From Streptomyces abyssalis (GTDB lineage Bacteria; Actinomycetota; Actinomycetes; Streptomycetales; Streptomycetaceae), in assembly GCF_001751365.1 (NCBI RefSeq), contig NZ_LJGT01000040.1, positions 248,001 through 312,000 of the forward strand: a stretch of DNA of 64,000 bases. The letters run 5' to 3'. The position numbers and the translations under genes were made by a program. Below are positions 56,126 through 64,000 of the stretch, one piece after another (the first letter of the stretch is position 1; every line of letters begins with the position of its first letter). Below the pieces are notes generated by a model. It was given only the letters and a program-made list of their open reading frames with translations. It did not search any database and was not told where the DNA came from.

Positions 56126-59100
56126 TCAGCCCAGCAGCTCGATCTCCGAGAGCACCGCGGAGCGGCCGGCGGGCACGAGCCTGTAGTGCCGGTACGCGCC
56201 GGGGTCGTCGACGGTGAAGACCCGGGTCTGCCTGTCCCAGCGGAAGGTCTCGCCCTTGCGCCTGTCCACGGCCGTCCACTCCTTCCCGTCGCGGGAGCCC
56301 TCCAGGACCCAGCCCTCCGGCGCGTCGGCCCGGTCGGCGGAGGTCAGCGTGTAGGACTTCACCGGCTTGTCGCGGGAGCCCGGCTTCACCTCCATCGCGG
56401 CCTCGGAGAAGACGCCTCTGGTGGCGGATGTGTCGTCCAGCAGCGGCCCGGCCTCTTCTTCCTTCTTCGCCGGTACGGTCACGTCGCCCGGCGGCGAGGG
56501 CACCTTGTCGTCCTTCGTGATCGAGGACGGGGCGTTCTTCTCACCGGTGCCCCACTTGGAAGGCTTCGGCCCCATGTCGAATTCGAGGGTGCCGCCGCGG
56601 GCGATCAGTTTGTGCGGCAGTGAAGTGGAGCGCCATTCCTTGCCGTTGACGCGCAGGCCCTGCACGTAGATGTTGCGCTCGCTGTTGCGCGGGGCCTTCA
56701 CCACCAGTTCGCGGCCGCCGCCGAGCTGGACGGTCGCCTTCGTGAACAGCGGCGAGCCGACGGCGTATTCGGGCGATCCCATCACCAGCGGATAGAAGCC
56801 GAGCGCGCTGAAGAGATACCACGCGGACATCTCGCCGTTGTCCTCGTCGCCCGGGTAGCCCTGGCCGATCTCGCTGCCGAGATAGAGACGGGAGAGGACG
56901 TCGCGGACCTTCTCCTGCGTCTTCCAGGGCTTGCCGGCGGCGTCATAGGTGTAGGCGATGTGGTGCGAGGGCTGGTTGCTGTGCCCGTACATTCCCATGC
57001 GCACGTCGCGTGCTTCGGTCATCTCGTGGATGACGTCGCCGTACGAGCCCGCGAACTCCTTCGACGCCGTCTCGGGCGTGGCGAAGTACTTGTCGAGCTT
57101 CTTCGCCAGGCCCGCGCGTCCCCCGTACAGGTTCGCGAGGCCCTTCGTGTCCTGGGGCGCGGTGAAGGCGAAGCTCCAGCCGTTGGTCTCGGTGTAGTCG
57201 TGGCCCCACACCCGCGGGTCGAACTCCCCTGGCGGCAGGCGCCAGTTGCCGTCTGCGTCCTTGCCCTGGAAGAAGCCGACCCGGTCGTCGAAGTGCTTGA
57301 CGTAGTTGCGGGCGCGCCCGAGGAAGTACGCCGACTCCGCCTTGTAGCGGGCCTTGTGGGTCTTGCGGTACAGGGCCTCGCCCATGCGCGCGATGCCGAA
57401 GTCGTTGAGATAGCCCTCCAGGGCCCAGGACATGCCTTCGCCGGTCTCCGTGCTGGTGTACCCGAGGAAGGGGGAGGTGGCCATGCCCTTGCGGCCCACT
57501 CCGGAGCGCGGCGGTGCGACCGTGGCGTTCTTGACCGCGGCGTCGTAGGCGGCCTCGGCGTCGAACTTCACGCCCTTGGCGTAGGCGTCGGCGAAGGCGA
57601 CGTCGGAGCTGGTGCCCGTCATCAGGTCCGCGTAGCCCGGCGAGGACCACCGCGATATCCAGCCGCCGTCCTTGTACTGCTGCACGAAGCCGTCCGCCAT
57701 CTTCCCCGCCCGCTTCGGTGTGAAGAGGGAGTAGGCGGGCCAGGTCGTGCGATAGGTGTCCCAGAAGCCGTTGTTGACGTACACGTCGCCGTCGACGATC
57801 TTCGAGCCGGTATGCGTCGGGGTGTCCTCACCCGTGGGCTCCGAGAACGGGCTGGCGTACCGCTTGCGTGAACCGACGAGCTCCGCGCCGGAGTTGGGGT
57901 AGAGGTAGAGCCGGTAGAGGCTGGAGTAGAGCGTGGTGAGCTGGTCGCGGCTCGCGCCCTCGACCTTGATGCGCCCGAGCAGGTCGTCCCACTCTCCCTG
58001 CGCGCGCTGCCGTACCTCGCGGAAGGACGCGTCCGCCGGGATCTCCCGCTCCAGGTTGGCCTTCGCCTGGTCGACGCTGATCAGCGAGGTGGCGATGCGC
58101 ATCGTGACCGTACGGTCGGAGCCCGGCTTGAAGCGGAGGTAGCCGGTGACGTCCTTGCCGCCGCCCCCCTCCAGCTTGCCGCCCGTGGTCACGGGCGAGT
58201 CGAAGCGGGCGTAGACGAACATGCGGGTGGCGCCCACCGACAGCTTGCTCTTGACGTCGGAGAAGCCGGTGACCGTGGCGTTGTTCTCGGTCTTCCCGGA
58301 TGTGTCGAGCGTGAGGCCGCCCCGGTTGTCGACGTTGTCGAAGATGAGGTTCGCGTTCTTGCCGGGGAAGGTGAAGCGCATCATCGCGGCGTGGTCGGTC
58401 GGAGTGATCTGCGTCCGCAGGCCGCTCTCGGACGTGACGCCGTAATAGTGCGGCCTGGCCGTCTCGTTGCTGTGGCGGAAGGGCAGCGCGCGGGCCTTAC
58501 GGGACGCGTCGGGCTTGCCGGCGGCGGCCGACGGCATCACCTGGAAGGTCTGCCGGTCGCCCATCCACGGGCTGGGTTCGTGGCTGGCGCTGAAGGCCTG
58601 CAGGGTGGGGAGGTTGTCGTCGTTGTTCTTGCGGGCGTACTCGTAGAGCCAGTCCGTGGAGCCCGCGTCGGTCACCGGCGTCCAGAAGTTGAAACCGCCG
58701 GGGAGCGCCGTGGCGGGGAAGGTGTTGCCGCGGGAGAAGTCGCCGCTGGAGTTGGTGCCGCGGGTGGTCTCGGCGTAGTCGGAGAGGTGCGCGGGGCGCT
58801 TCTCGCGCGGCTCCGGGGCGAGGGAGACGTCGTCCACCCAGCCGCGGAAGGCGCTGCCGCCCTTGGGGGAGTCGTACGCGACGAGGATCTTGTCGACGGT
58901 CTTGCCCGCCGCCACGGCGCCGATCCGCGACTTCCGGTCGTTCCACTGGTTCGCGTACATCGTCTTCGCCGCGGCCTGGCCCTGCGGTGTGAGCGCGGCG
59001 CCGTGCTGGTCCTTCGCGCCCAGGTCGCTCAGATAGGTGCCGTCGGTGAAGGCGAGATCGAGGGACGCGTGCGTGGCGGGGTAGTCGAGGTCGGTCTTCG

Positions 59101-59584
59101 GCAGCTCGGGGAAGATCTTGTACGAGAGCGAAGTGCGGGCGCTCACACGGACGTCGACGTCGAAGACGCGGTTGTAGGAGTAGCCGCGGCCGCTCGCGGT
59201 GTGTTCGCCGGCGTAACGCAGCGAGTGCTTGCCGCTGAAGCCCGCGCCGTCCTTCGAAGTGGGGGTGTCCTCCGGGCCGGTGCCCGTGTGGCTGCTCATG
59301 CCGGGTGTGCCCGGTGCCGAGTCGCGGTGGACGCCGTCGGTCTTCTTCTCGCCGTCGGGCGTCGTCTCGACGCTGTCCTCCCAGTCGGGTGCCGGATCGC
59401 CCGCTTCGAAGGAGGAGTTGAAGGAGGCCGCCGGTCCGCCGGGTTCGTGCGGCTGCCGGGGCGGGCCGGCCGACGCCGTGCCCTGCGCCGTCATCACCAG
59501 CAGCGCCGATACGAGGAGGGCCGCCCAGGTTCTCCCTGCGGTGCCGGATCTGCGTCGTGACATGTGTGGCTCACTGTGCCGCAC
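56126..59584 (-). CDS. Secreted GH92 glycosidase (alpha-1,2-mannosidase family)
   Basis: About 1152 residues from GTG 59584, favoured by GGGGGAG seven bases upstream; ATG 59563 is an alternative. The signal peptide RRRSGTAGRTWAALLVSALLVM...ASA carries twin arginines. A CBM-like region (about 50-260) precedes the GH92 body: YAETTRGTNSSGDFSRGNTFPATALPGGFNFWTPVTD, HSNETARPHYYGV, NNGFWDTYRTTWPAYSLFTP, GEGMSWALEGYLNDFGIARM and GYPGDEDNGEMSAWYLFSALGFYPL. A C-terminal discoidin-like domain follows. GH92 enzymes are calcium-dependent exo-mannosidases acting on N-glycans or mannans. Confidence 0.93.
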   Translation of the reverse strand: MRHSEPHMSRRRSGTAGRTWAALLVSALLVMTAQGTASAGPPRQPHEPGGPAASFNSSFEAGDPAPDWEDSVETTPDGEKKTDGVHRDSAPGTPGMSSHTGTGPEDTPTSKDGAGFSGKHSLRYAGEHTASGRGYSYNRVFDVDVRVSARTSLSYKIFPELPKTDLDYPATHASLDLAFTDGTYLSDLGAKDQHGAALTPQGQAAAKTMYANQWNDRKSRIGAVAAGKTVDKILVAYDSPKGGSAFRGWVDDVSLAPEPREKRPAHLSDYAETTRGTNSSGDFSRGNTFPATALPGGFNFWTPVTDAGSTDWLYEYARKNNDDNLPTLQAFSASHEPSPWMGDRQTFQVMPSAAAGKPDASRKARALPFRHSNETARPHYYGVTSESGLRTQITPTDHAAMMRFTFPGKNANLIFDNVDNRGGLTLDTSGKTENNATVTGFSDVKSKLSVGATRMFVYARFDSPVTTGGKLEGGGGKDVTGYLRFKPGSDRTVTMRIATSLISVDQAKANLEREIPADASFREVRQRAQGEWDDLLGRIKVEGASRDQLTTLYSSLYRLYLYPNSGAELVGSRKRYASPFSEPTGEDTPTHTGSKIVDGDVYVNNGFWDTYRTTWPAYSLFTPKRAGKMADGFVQQYKDGGWISRWSSPGYADLMTGTSSDVAFADAYAKGVKFDAEAAYDAAVKNATVAPPRSGVGRKGMATSPFLGYTSTETGEGMSWALEGYLNDFGIARMGEALYRKTHKARYKAESAYFLGRARNYVKHFDDRVGFFQGKDADGNWRLPPGEFDPRVWGHDYTETNGWSFAFTAPQDTKGLANLYGGRAGLAKKLDKYFATPETASKEFAGSYGDVIHEMTEARDVRMGMYGHSNQPSHHIAYTYDAAGKPWKTQEKVRDVLSRLYLGSEIGQGYPGDEDNGEMSAWYLFSALGFYPLVMGSPEYAVGSPLFTKATVQLGGGRELVVKAPRNSERNIYVQGLRVNGKEWRSTSLPHKLIARGGTLEFDMGPKPSKWGTGEKNAPSSITKDDKVPSPPGDVTVPAKKEEEAGPLLDDTSATRGVFSEAAMEVKPGSRDKPVKSYTLTSADRADAPEGWVLEGSRDGKEWTAVDRRKGETFRWDRQTRVFTVDDPGAYRHYRLVPAGRSAVLSEIELLG

Positions 59585-59767
59585 GTGACCGCTCCCCCTG
59601 GTTGACATCGTTGTCCTGTGATGGCGCAGAGAACAAGTAATGTCCGTGCGCACGGTGATGTCAAGGGTGCGGTTGGTCACGGTTGGTGCCGGCGCAGCCG
59701 GTATGCGGTGGAGGACTGGAATCCGGGCGGCCCGGCCGGAAGGCTCCACGGCCGGGCCGCCCGGAAG

Positions 59768-60406
59768 TCAGAGCCAGCCTCGTTTGCTGGCGATGCAGGC
59801 GGCGTCGAAGCGGTTACGGCCGCCCAGCTTCTTGATCGCGCTGGAGGTCACATTCCGGACCGTGCCGGGGGAGAGGAAGAGTTCCGCGGCTATTTCCCGC
59901 ACGGGGGCTCCGCCCGCCGTGAGCCGGAGTACTTCTTTTTCTCTGGTGCTGAGCGACCTGCTGCTGCACGCCGTGCGGCGGATCAGAGTGGTGTCGATAG
60001 GGCCGCCCGCGCGCTGGGTCGCCGTATTGCCCGCATTGGCGGTCACGAGCCCGCGTATCGCATTCACCAGCTGCGGCAGAGCCGCATTGTCCGGCACGAT
60101 GCTCAGTAATCCCGGTGCCGCCGCTTCCTGCCGCTTCGCGGGGTTGCCGGGGCCGGTGCCGATCACGGCGATACGGCACCGGGGGACCGCGGTCCGCAAT
60201 TCGTCGGCCAGGCAGCGTCCGCCGCGGCCAGTCGTGTTCGTGCCCAGCACGGTCACCGCGGGAAGGAGCCGGAGAACGGCCGGCACTATTTCCCGGCTGT
60301 TGTTCACGTTCGCCACGACTTCGAAATCGTGGACGAGATTGAGCGTCGCCGCGATGGCTTCCGAGTAAAGACGCCTCTCGTCGCCGATCACAATACGAGT
60401 ATTCAT
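59768..60406 (-). CDS. LuxR-family response regulator with atypical receiver
   Basis: A 212-residue protein with ATG 60406. It has NarL/LuxR architecture: a receiver-like N-terminus (RIVIGDERRLYSEAIAATLNL, with acidic residues 9-10) and a C-terminal LuxR HTH (LSTREKEVLRLTAGGAPVREIAAELFLSPGTVRNVTSSAIKKLGGRNRFDAACIA). At the position of the phosphorylated aspartate the sequence reads VTVLGTNT, with no Asp, so canonical phosphotransfer is unlikely. No histidine kinase is adjacent. Confidence 0.9.
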   Translation of the reverse strand: MNTRIVIGDERRLYSEAIAATLNLVHDFEVVANVNNSREIVPAVLRLLPAVTVLGTNTTGRGGRCLADELRTAVPRCRIAVIGTGPGNPAKRQEAAAPGLLSIVPDNAALPQLVNAIRGLVTANAGNTATQRAGGPIDTTLIRRTACSSRSLSTREKEVLRLTAGGAPVREIAAELFLSPGTVRNVTSSAIKKLGGRNRFDAACIASKRGWL

Positions 60407-60753
60407 CTCGACAAAGCCCCCGCTTCGGCTTCACAGGTCATCGCCCAACGCTCGTAGAGTTCCATGCCCCAACTGCCGTGGTCAATGGCCGCATGGCTCG
60501 CCAACTGCCCGAGTGGGGCGTGGTTCTGTGCGTATGACCGTTTTGGAGAAGAAGTTTTGAGCGGGCGTTGAGGTTTCAGTTGTCAATACCACTGAAACCC
60601 GTGAGGGGTTCTGAAATCCTGCTTTGTGAAGATCTGAATGCGGAGGAGCGGGGGCCGCGGGAACTGCATTCCCCGCGGCGCCGGCGTCAGTCCCGGTCCC
60701 CGGCGGACACCGGTCCGCCGGCCGGCTCCGCCGTCGCCTGGGCCCGCGTCCCG
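60407..60753. other. Intergenic region with inverted repeat
   Basis: No gene is supported. A 9-bp perfect inverted repeat (GGTTTCAGT at 60572-60580, ACTGAAACC at 60591-60599, 10-nt spacer) lies in a locally AT-richer stretch that should hold the promoter of the LuxR gene. The right end holds the terminator of the oxidoreductase operon. Confidence 0.5.
60700..60721 (-). terminator. Terminator of the PaoABC-type operon
   Basis: CCGGCGGAC (60700-60708) pairs with GTCCGCCGG (60713-60721): a 9-bp stem with a 4-nt loop, 33 bp beyond the stop of the molybdopterin subunit gene. Confidence 0.65.
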
Positions 60754-62991
60754 TCACCCGATGATGTCCTCGATGGTGATCGGCATCTTGCGGATGCGGC
60801 GGCCCGTGGCGTGGTGAACCGCGTTGGCGATGGCGGCGTTCGCGCCGACCTGGCCGATCTCGCCGACGCCCTTCACCCCGAGCGGATTGACGACCCGGTC
60901 CTCGACCTCGACGAGTTCGACCTCGACGTCGGGGGCGTCGGCGTTCACCGCGATCAGGTAGTCGCCCAGGCTGCCGGCGGCCCAGCGGCCGGTGCGCGGT
61001 TCCATGTGGTTGGCCTCCAGCAGGGCCTGGCCCAGTCCCCAGAGCATGCCGCCCGTCAACTGGCTCCGCACCGTACGGGTGTTGAGCACACGGCCCGGTG
61101 CGAAGGCGCCCGTCATGCGCCGCACCCGTACCATCCCCAGCTCCGGATCGACGGCGACCTCCGCGAACTGCGCGCCGAAGGTGAGCATTCCGTACGGGGT
61201 GTCGAGACCGGGCGGGTTCCAGGTGCCCGAAGCCTCCGCGTCCGGACGGTGGTTGCGCTGCAGCAGATCCGCGTACGCCTCGGAGGGCGCCCCCGGGGAA
61301 GACACGGTCATGACACCGTCCCGTACGGCGACGTCCGCCGGGTCCGCTCCGTGCAGCGGTGAGCCGCTGTCCGCGACGGCCTCCCGGACGAGCTGGTCGC
61401 GCAGCGCCGTCGCGGCGGTATGCACGGCGGCACTGATCATCCCGGCGCCCGCCGATCCGACGGCGGCGGCGATGCCGGGGAAGTCGGTGTCGCCCTTCTC
61501 GAAGCGGCAGCGCTCCACGGGTACGCCCAGGGCGTCCGCCGCGACCTGCGCCATCACCGTCGCCACCCCGGTGCCGAACTCCGGGGTCGCGGCCTGCACG
61601 ACGACGCTGCCGTCCGCGTAGATGCGCGCCCTGGCTCGCTGAGGGGTACCGGGCGGCGGTGCCGGATAGCCCGCCGCCGCCATGCCCGTGCCGATCAGCC
61701 AGTTCCCCTCGCGACGGGAGCGGGGCTCGGGGTCGCGCTCGTACCAGCCGAAGCGCGCGGCCCCGCGCTCGTAGCACTCCTTCAGGCCGTTGCTGGACCA
61801 CGGATTGCCGGAGACGGGGTCGCTGTCCGCGAAGTTGCGCAGCCGCAGCTCGATCGGGTCGAGGCCGGTCCGCTCGGCGAGTTCGTCCATGGCGCATTCG
61901 AGGGCGAACAAGCCAGTGGAGTCGCCGGGGCCGCGCATGAAGGTGGGGGTCATGGTGTTGGCGCGGAACAGCCGGTACGCGCCCTCGTAGTTGGGGCAGG
62001 CGTACATCTGCGCGGCCGAGTTGAGCGAGGGCTCTGCCCAGTCGTCGAAGTGCGAGGTGGGGGAGAGCTTGTGGTGGCGCAGCGCGGTGAGGCGGCCGTC
62101 GTCCGTGGCGCCGAGGGTGATGTGCTGCTCCTGCTCCTCGCGGTGGCCGCAGGAGGTGAACATCTGCGCGCGTGTGAGGGCGAGTTTGACGGGACGGCCC
62201 ACCTCGCGTGCGGCGAGCGCCGCGAGCGCGGGGTGGTGCCAGATCATGGCCTTGCAGCCGAAGCTCCCGCCCACGTAGTGGCCGAGGACGCGGATCTTCG
62301 ACAGCGGAATGCCGAGGAGCGCGGCCACCGTGAGCTGGGTCGCGTTGACGCCCTGGGTGGCGTCGTGGAGGAGCAGCTCGTCGCCGTCCCACATCGCCGT
62401 GGTGCCCGAAGTCTCCAGCGGATTGTGGTTGTTGGCGGCGAAGGTGTACGTGCACTCGACCACGGTGTCGGCCTTCTCCAGCCCGGCCTCGATGTCGCCG
62501 CGCGCGCTGTGCCCGGGGAGGAAGCCCCCGAAGATCGCCTCGGGCTCGTACGCCTGGTCCCGGCCCTGCTCGATGGTGGTGAGCGGCTCGGACTCCTCGT
62601 ACTCGACGCGCAGCAGCGCGGCCGCGTGCTGCGCGCGCTCGTGGGTGTCCGCGACGACGAGGGCGACGGCCTGGCCCCCGTAGTGCACGGTGTCGTCCTG
62701 CATGGGGAAGAAGGTCTCCCCGGGCGCGGGGCCGCCGAACAGGGACGGGACGAGCGGAGGCTGCGCGGCGATTCTCGGCAGGTTCTCGTGGGTGAGGACG
62801 GCGAGGACGCCGGGCTCCTCCCATGCGTCCGACGCGTCTACGGCGGTGACGCGGCCGGCGGCGACCTGGGCCCCGACAAGGCAGGCGTGGGCCATGCCGG
62901 TGGCGGGGATCTCCGTGGAGTAACGCGCCGAGCCGGTGACCTTCGCGCGGCCGTCGACGCGTTCGAGCGGCTGTCCGATCGCGGTGGTCAT
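60754..62991 (-). CDS. Xanthine dehydrogenase family molybdopterin-binding subunit (PaoC type)
   Basis: A 745-residue subunit from ATG 62991 (GGGAGAACG upstream). It starts TTAIGQPLERVDGRAKVTGSARYSTEIP, then VGGSFGCKAMIWHHPALAALAA and the molybdopterin loops FEFGTG-like ATPEFGTGVATVMAQVAADALGV and AGAGMISAAVHTAATALRDQLV. The C-terminal GVKGVGEIGQVGANAAIANAVHHATG carries the catalytic glutamate. The lengths and neighbours fit PaoC/YagR aldehyde oxidoreductases. Its start overlaps the FAD subunit stop as ATGA. Confidence 0.93.
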   Translation of the reverse strand: MTTAIGQPLERVDGRAKVTGSARYSTEIPATGMAHACLVGAQVAAGRVTAVDASDAWEEPGVLAVLTHENLPRIAAQPPLVPSLFGGPAPGETFFPMQDDTVHYGGQAVALVVADTHERAQHAAALLRVEYEESEPLTTIEQGRDQAYEPEAIFGGFLPGHSARGDIEAGLEKADTVVECTYTFAANNHNPLETSGTTAMWDGDELLLHDATQGVNATQLTVAALLGIPLSKIRVLGHYVGGSFGCKAMIWHHPALAALAAREVGRPVKLALTRAQMFTSCGHREEQEQHITLGATDDGRLTALRHHKLSPTSHFDDWAEPSLNSAAQMYACPNYEGAYRLFRANTMTPTFMRGPGDSTGLFALECAMDELAERTGLDPIELRLRNFADSDPVSGNPWSSNGLKECYERGAARFGWYERDPEPRSRREGNWLIGTGMAAAGYPAPPPGTPQRARARIYADGSVVVQAATPEFGTGVATVMAQVAADALGVPVERCRFEKGDTDFPGIAAAVGSAGAGMISAAVHTAATALRDQLVREAVADSGSPLHGADPADVAVRDGVMTVSSPGAPSEAYADLLQRNHRPDAEASGTWNPPGLDTPYGMLTFGAQFAEVAVDPELGMVRVRRMTGAFAPGRVLNTRTVRSQLTGGMLWGLGQALLEANHMEPRTGRWAAGSLGDYLIAVNADAPDVEVELVEVEDRVVNPLGVKGVGEIGQVGANAAIANAVHHATGRRIRKMPITIEDIIG

Positions 62992-63983
62992 GACGTTCTC
63001 CCGTTCGCCGTGAGGGTTTCCAGGGCGCGCACGATCACGCGCTGCGCGAGTCCGGTCTTGAAGGCGTTGTTCGCGGTGGGCCTCGCGTCGGCCAGCTCCA
63101 CGCGGGCGGCCTCGGTGAAGCTCTCCCGCCCGGCCTCGGCCCCCAGCAGTACGCCTTCGGCCCGGTGGGCGCGCCACGGCTTGGTCGCCACTCCGCCCAG
63201 TGCCAGCCGTACGTCCGCGATCGTGCCGTCGACGAGGGAGAGCGCGCAGGCGGCGGAGACCAGCGCGAACTCGTAGCTCTCGCGGTCACGGACCTTCAGA
63301 TAGAGCGAGCGCCGGGCGACAGGCGAGGACGGCACCTCGATCGCGGTGATCAGTTCGCCGTGCTCCAGCGGGTGCTCACGGTGCGGGGTGTGTCCCGGTG
63401 TCAGGAAGAAGTCGTCGATGCTGTACGTCTGTTCGCCCCGTGAGCCGTGGGTGTGGACGCGTGCGTCGAGAGCGGCGAGGGCGACCGCCACGTCCGAGGG
63501 GTGCGTGGCGATGCAGTGCTCGCTCGTCCCGAGCACCGCGTGACCGCGGCTGAAGCCCTCGACTGCCGAGCAACCGGTGCCGGGTTCGCGTCTGTTGCAG
63601 GGGGAGGCGGTGTCCCGGTAGTAGGGGCAGCGCACCCGCTGCATCAGGTTGCCGCCCATGGAGGCCATGTTGCGCAGCTGCGGCGACGCCCCCGACTCCA
63701 GGGCCTCGGCGATCACGGGGAACCTCTCCCGTACGAGGGGAGAGGCGGCCACCTCGCTCATGCGGGCCAGGGCCCCGATGCGCAGTCCGCCGTCGGGTGC
63801 CTGCTCGACGCCGGTCAGCGGAAGGGCGTTGATGTCGACGAGGCGCCGCGGGGTGAGGACGTTCTGCCGGAGCAGGTCGATCTCGGTGGTGCCGCCCGCG
63901 AGGAAGTCGCTCGTGGGGTCGGAGCTGACGGTTGTGATCGCGCCGGCCGCGTCGGCGGCGCGGGAGTAGGTGATGAGCCGCAC
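62988..63983 (-). CDS. FAD-binding subunit of aldehyde oxidoreductase (PaoB type, with 4Fe-4S cysteines)
   Basis: A 331-residue FAD_binding_5/CO dehydrogenase flavoprotein family protein from GTG 63983. FAD contacts are FLAGGTTEIDLLRQNV, LRIGALARMSEVA and ASMGGNLMQRVRC. Unlike most family members, Cys119, Cys129, Cys138 and Cys157 form an insertion (RCPYYRDTASPCNRREPGTGC and SEHC) that matches the extra [4Fe-4S] cluster site of PaoB. It transfers electrons between the molybdenum subunit and FAD. The 2Fe-2S subunit is expected just past the right edge. Confidence 0.92.
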   Translation of the reverse strand: MRLITYSRAADAAGAITTVSSDPTSDFLAGGTTEIDLLRQNVLTPRRLVDINALPLTGVEQAPDGGLRIGALARMSEVAASPLVRERFPVIAEALESGASPQLRNMASMGGNLMQRVRCPYYRDTASPCNRREPGTGCSAVEGFSRGHAVLGTSEHCIATHPSDVAVALAALDARVHTHGSRGEQTYSIDDFFLTPGHTPHREHPLEHGELITAIEVPSSPVARRSLYLKVRDRESYEFALVSAACALSLVDGTIADVRLALGGVATKPWRAHRAEGVLLGAEAGRESFTEAARVELADARPTANNAFKTGLAQRVIVRALETLTANGRTS

Positions 63984-64000
63984 GGGAGGTACTCCGTTCT

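Overview
The window is very GC-rich, with strongly biased third positions, frequent GTG and TTG starts and many tightly overlapping genes. Together with XRE/DUF397 pairs, a snapalysin-like protease, an Rpf/LysM protein and a DUF6531 Rhs toxin, this points to a Streptomyces-type actinomycete chromosome. I see no rRNA, tRNA or CRISPR array. Coding sense changes often, and most gene groups are short operons with 4-base ATGA, GTGA or TTGA overlaps.

Left part (1-17 kb). The window opens inside a three-gene operon: a Gfo/Idh/MocA oxidoreductase cut by the window edge, a DUF993 aldolase-like protein and a TIM-barrel isomerase. It probably degrades an unidentified sugar or polyol. Facing it across a terminator is a minus-strand polymorphic-toxin locus (3.4-10.6 kb). 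It holds a 1535-residue Rhs toxin with a variable tip, three small overlapping genes that include a DUF4291 protein and are likely immunity genes, then an XRE regulator that has lost its first helix, and its DUF397 partner. The toxin tip and the small genes are visibly less GC-rich than their surroundings. A VOC-GNAT fusion gene follows, then a ribose-type ABC cassette in the order lacI-rbsA-rbsC-rbsB-rbsD with a LacI-type operator upstream.

Centre (17-34 kb). A TnpB-like IS remnant has lost its RuvC core and ends 10 bp before a RecD2-type helicase gene. Citrate synthase follows. The roughly 585 bp after it carry two terminators and a possible small RNA. Next is a copper efflux pair (copZ, copA) behind a CsoR-like box, beside a small HTH gene. 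A myo-inositol catabolic operon (iolC, a Cgl0159/DeoC-type aldolase, iolB, iolD, mmsA) is divergent from an IolE-like TIM-barrel gene. The divergent promoter region holds two copies of TATGTAAGGACAA. The operon ends at a 15-bp-stem terminator.

Right part (33-64 kb). This is a mosaic of small units: a serine hydrolase; a vapBC-type toxin-antitoxin pair; GNAT and GyrI-like proteins; an FUSC membrane protein; an ATP-dependent DNA ligase-like protein; SnoaL-like and DHFR-like enzymes; and a CPA-type antiporter and NhaA next to a PucR-type regulator, with a short ArsB/NhaD-type permease remnant. It continues with an Rpf/LysM cell-wall enzyme; a TetR-regulated MacB-type ABC exporter; a lipoprotein-like snapalysin; a GH65 phosphorylase coupled to a beta-phosphoglucomutase-like HAD protein; a large secreted GH92 glycosidase; an atypical LuxR response regulator; and the FAD and molybdopterin subunits of a PaoABC-type aldehyde oxidoreductase whose iron-sulfur subunit probably lies just beyond the right edge.

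All functions are inferred from sequence families recognised by eye. No alignment or database search was run.
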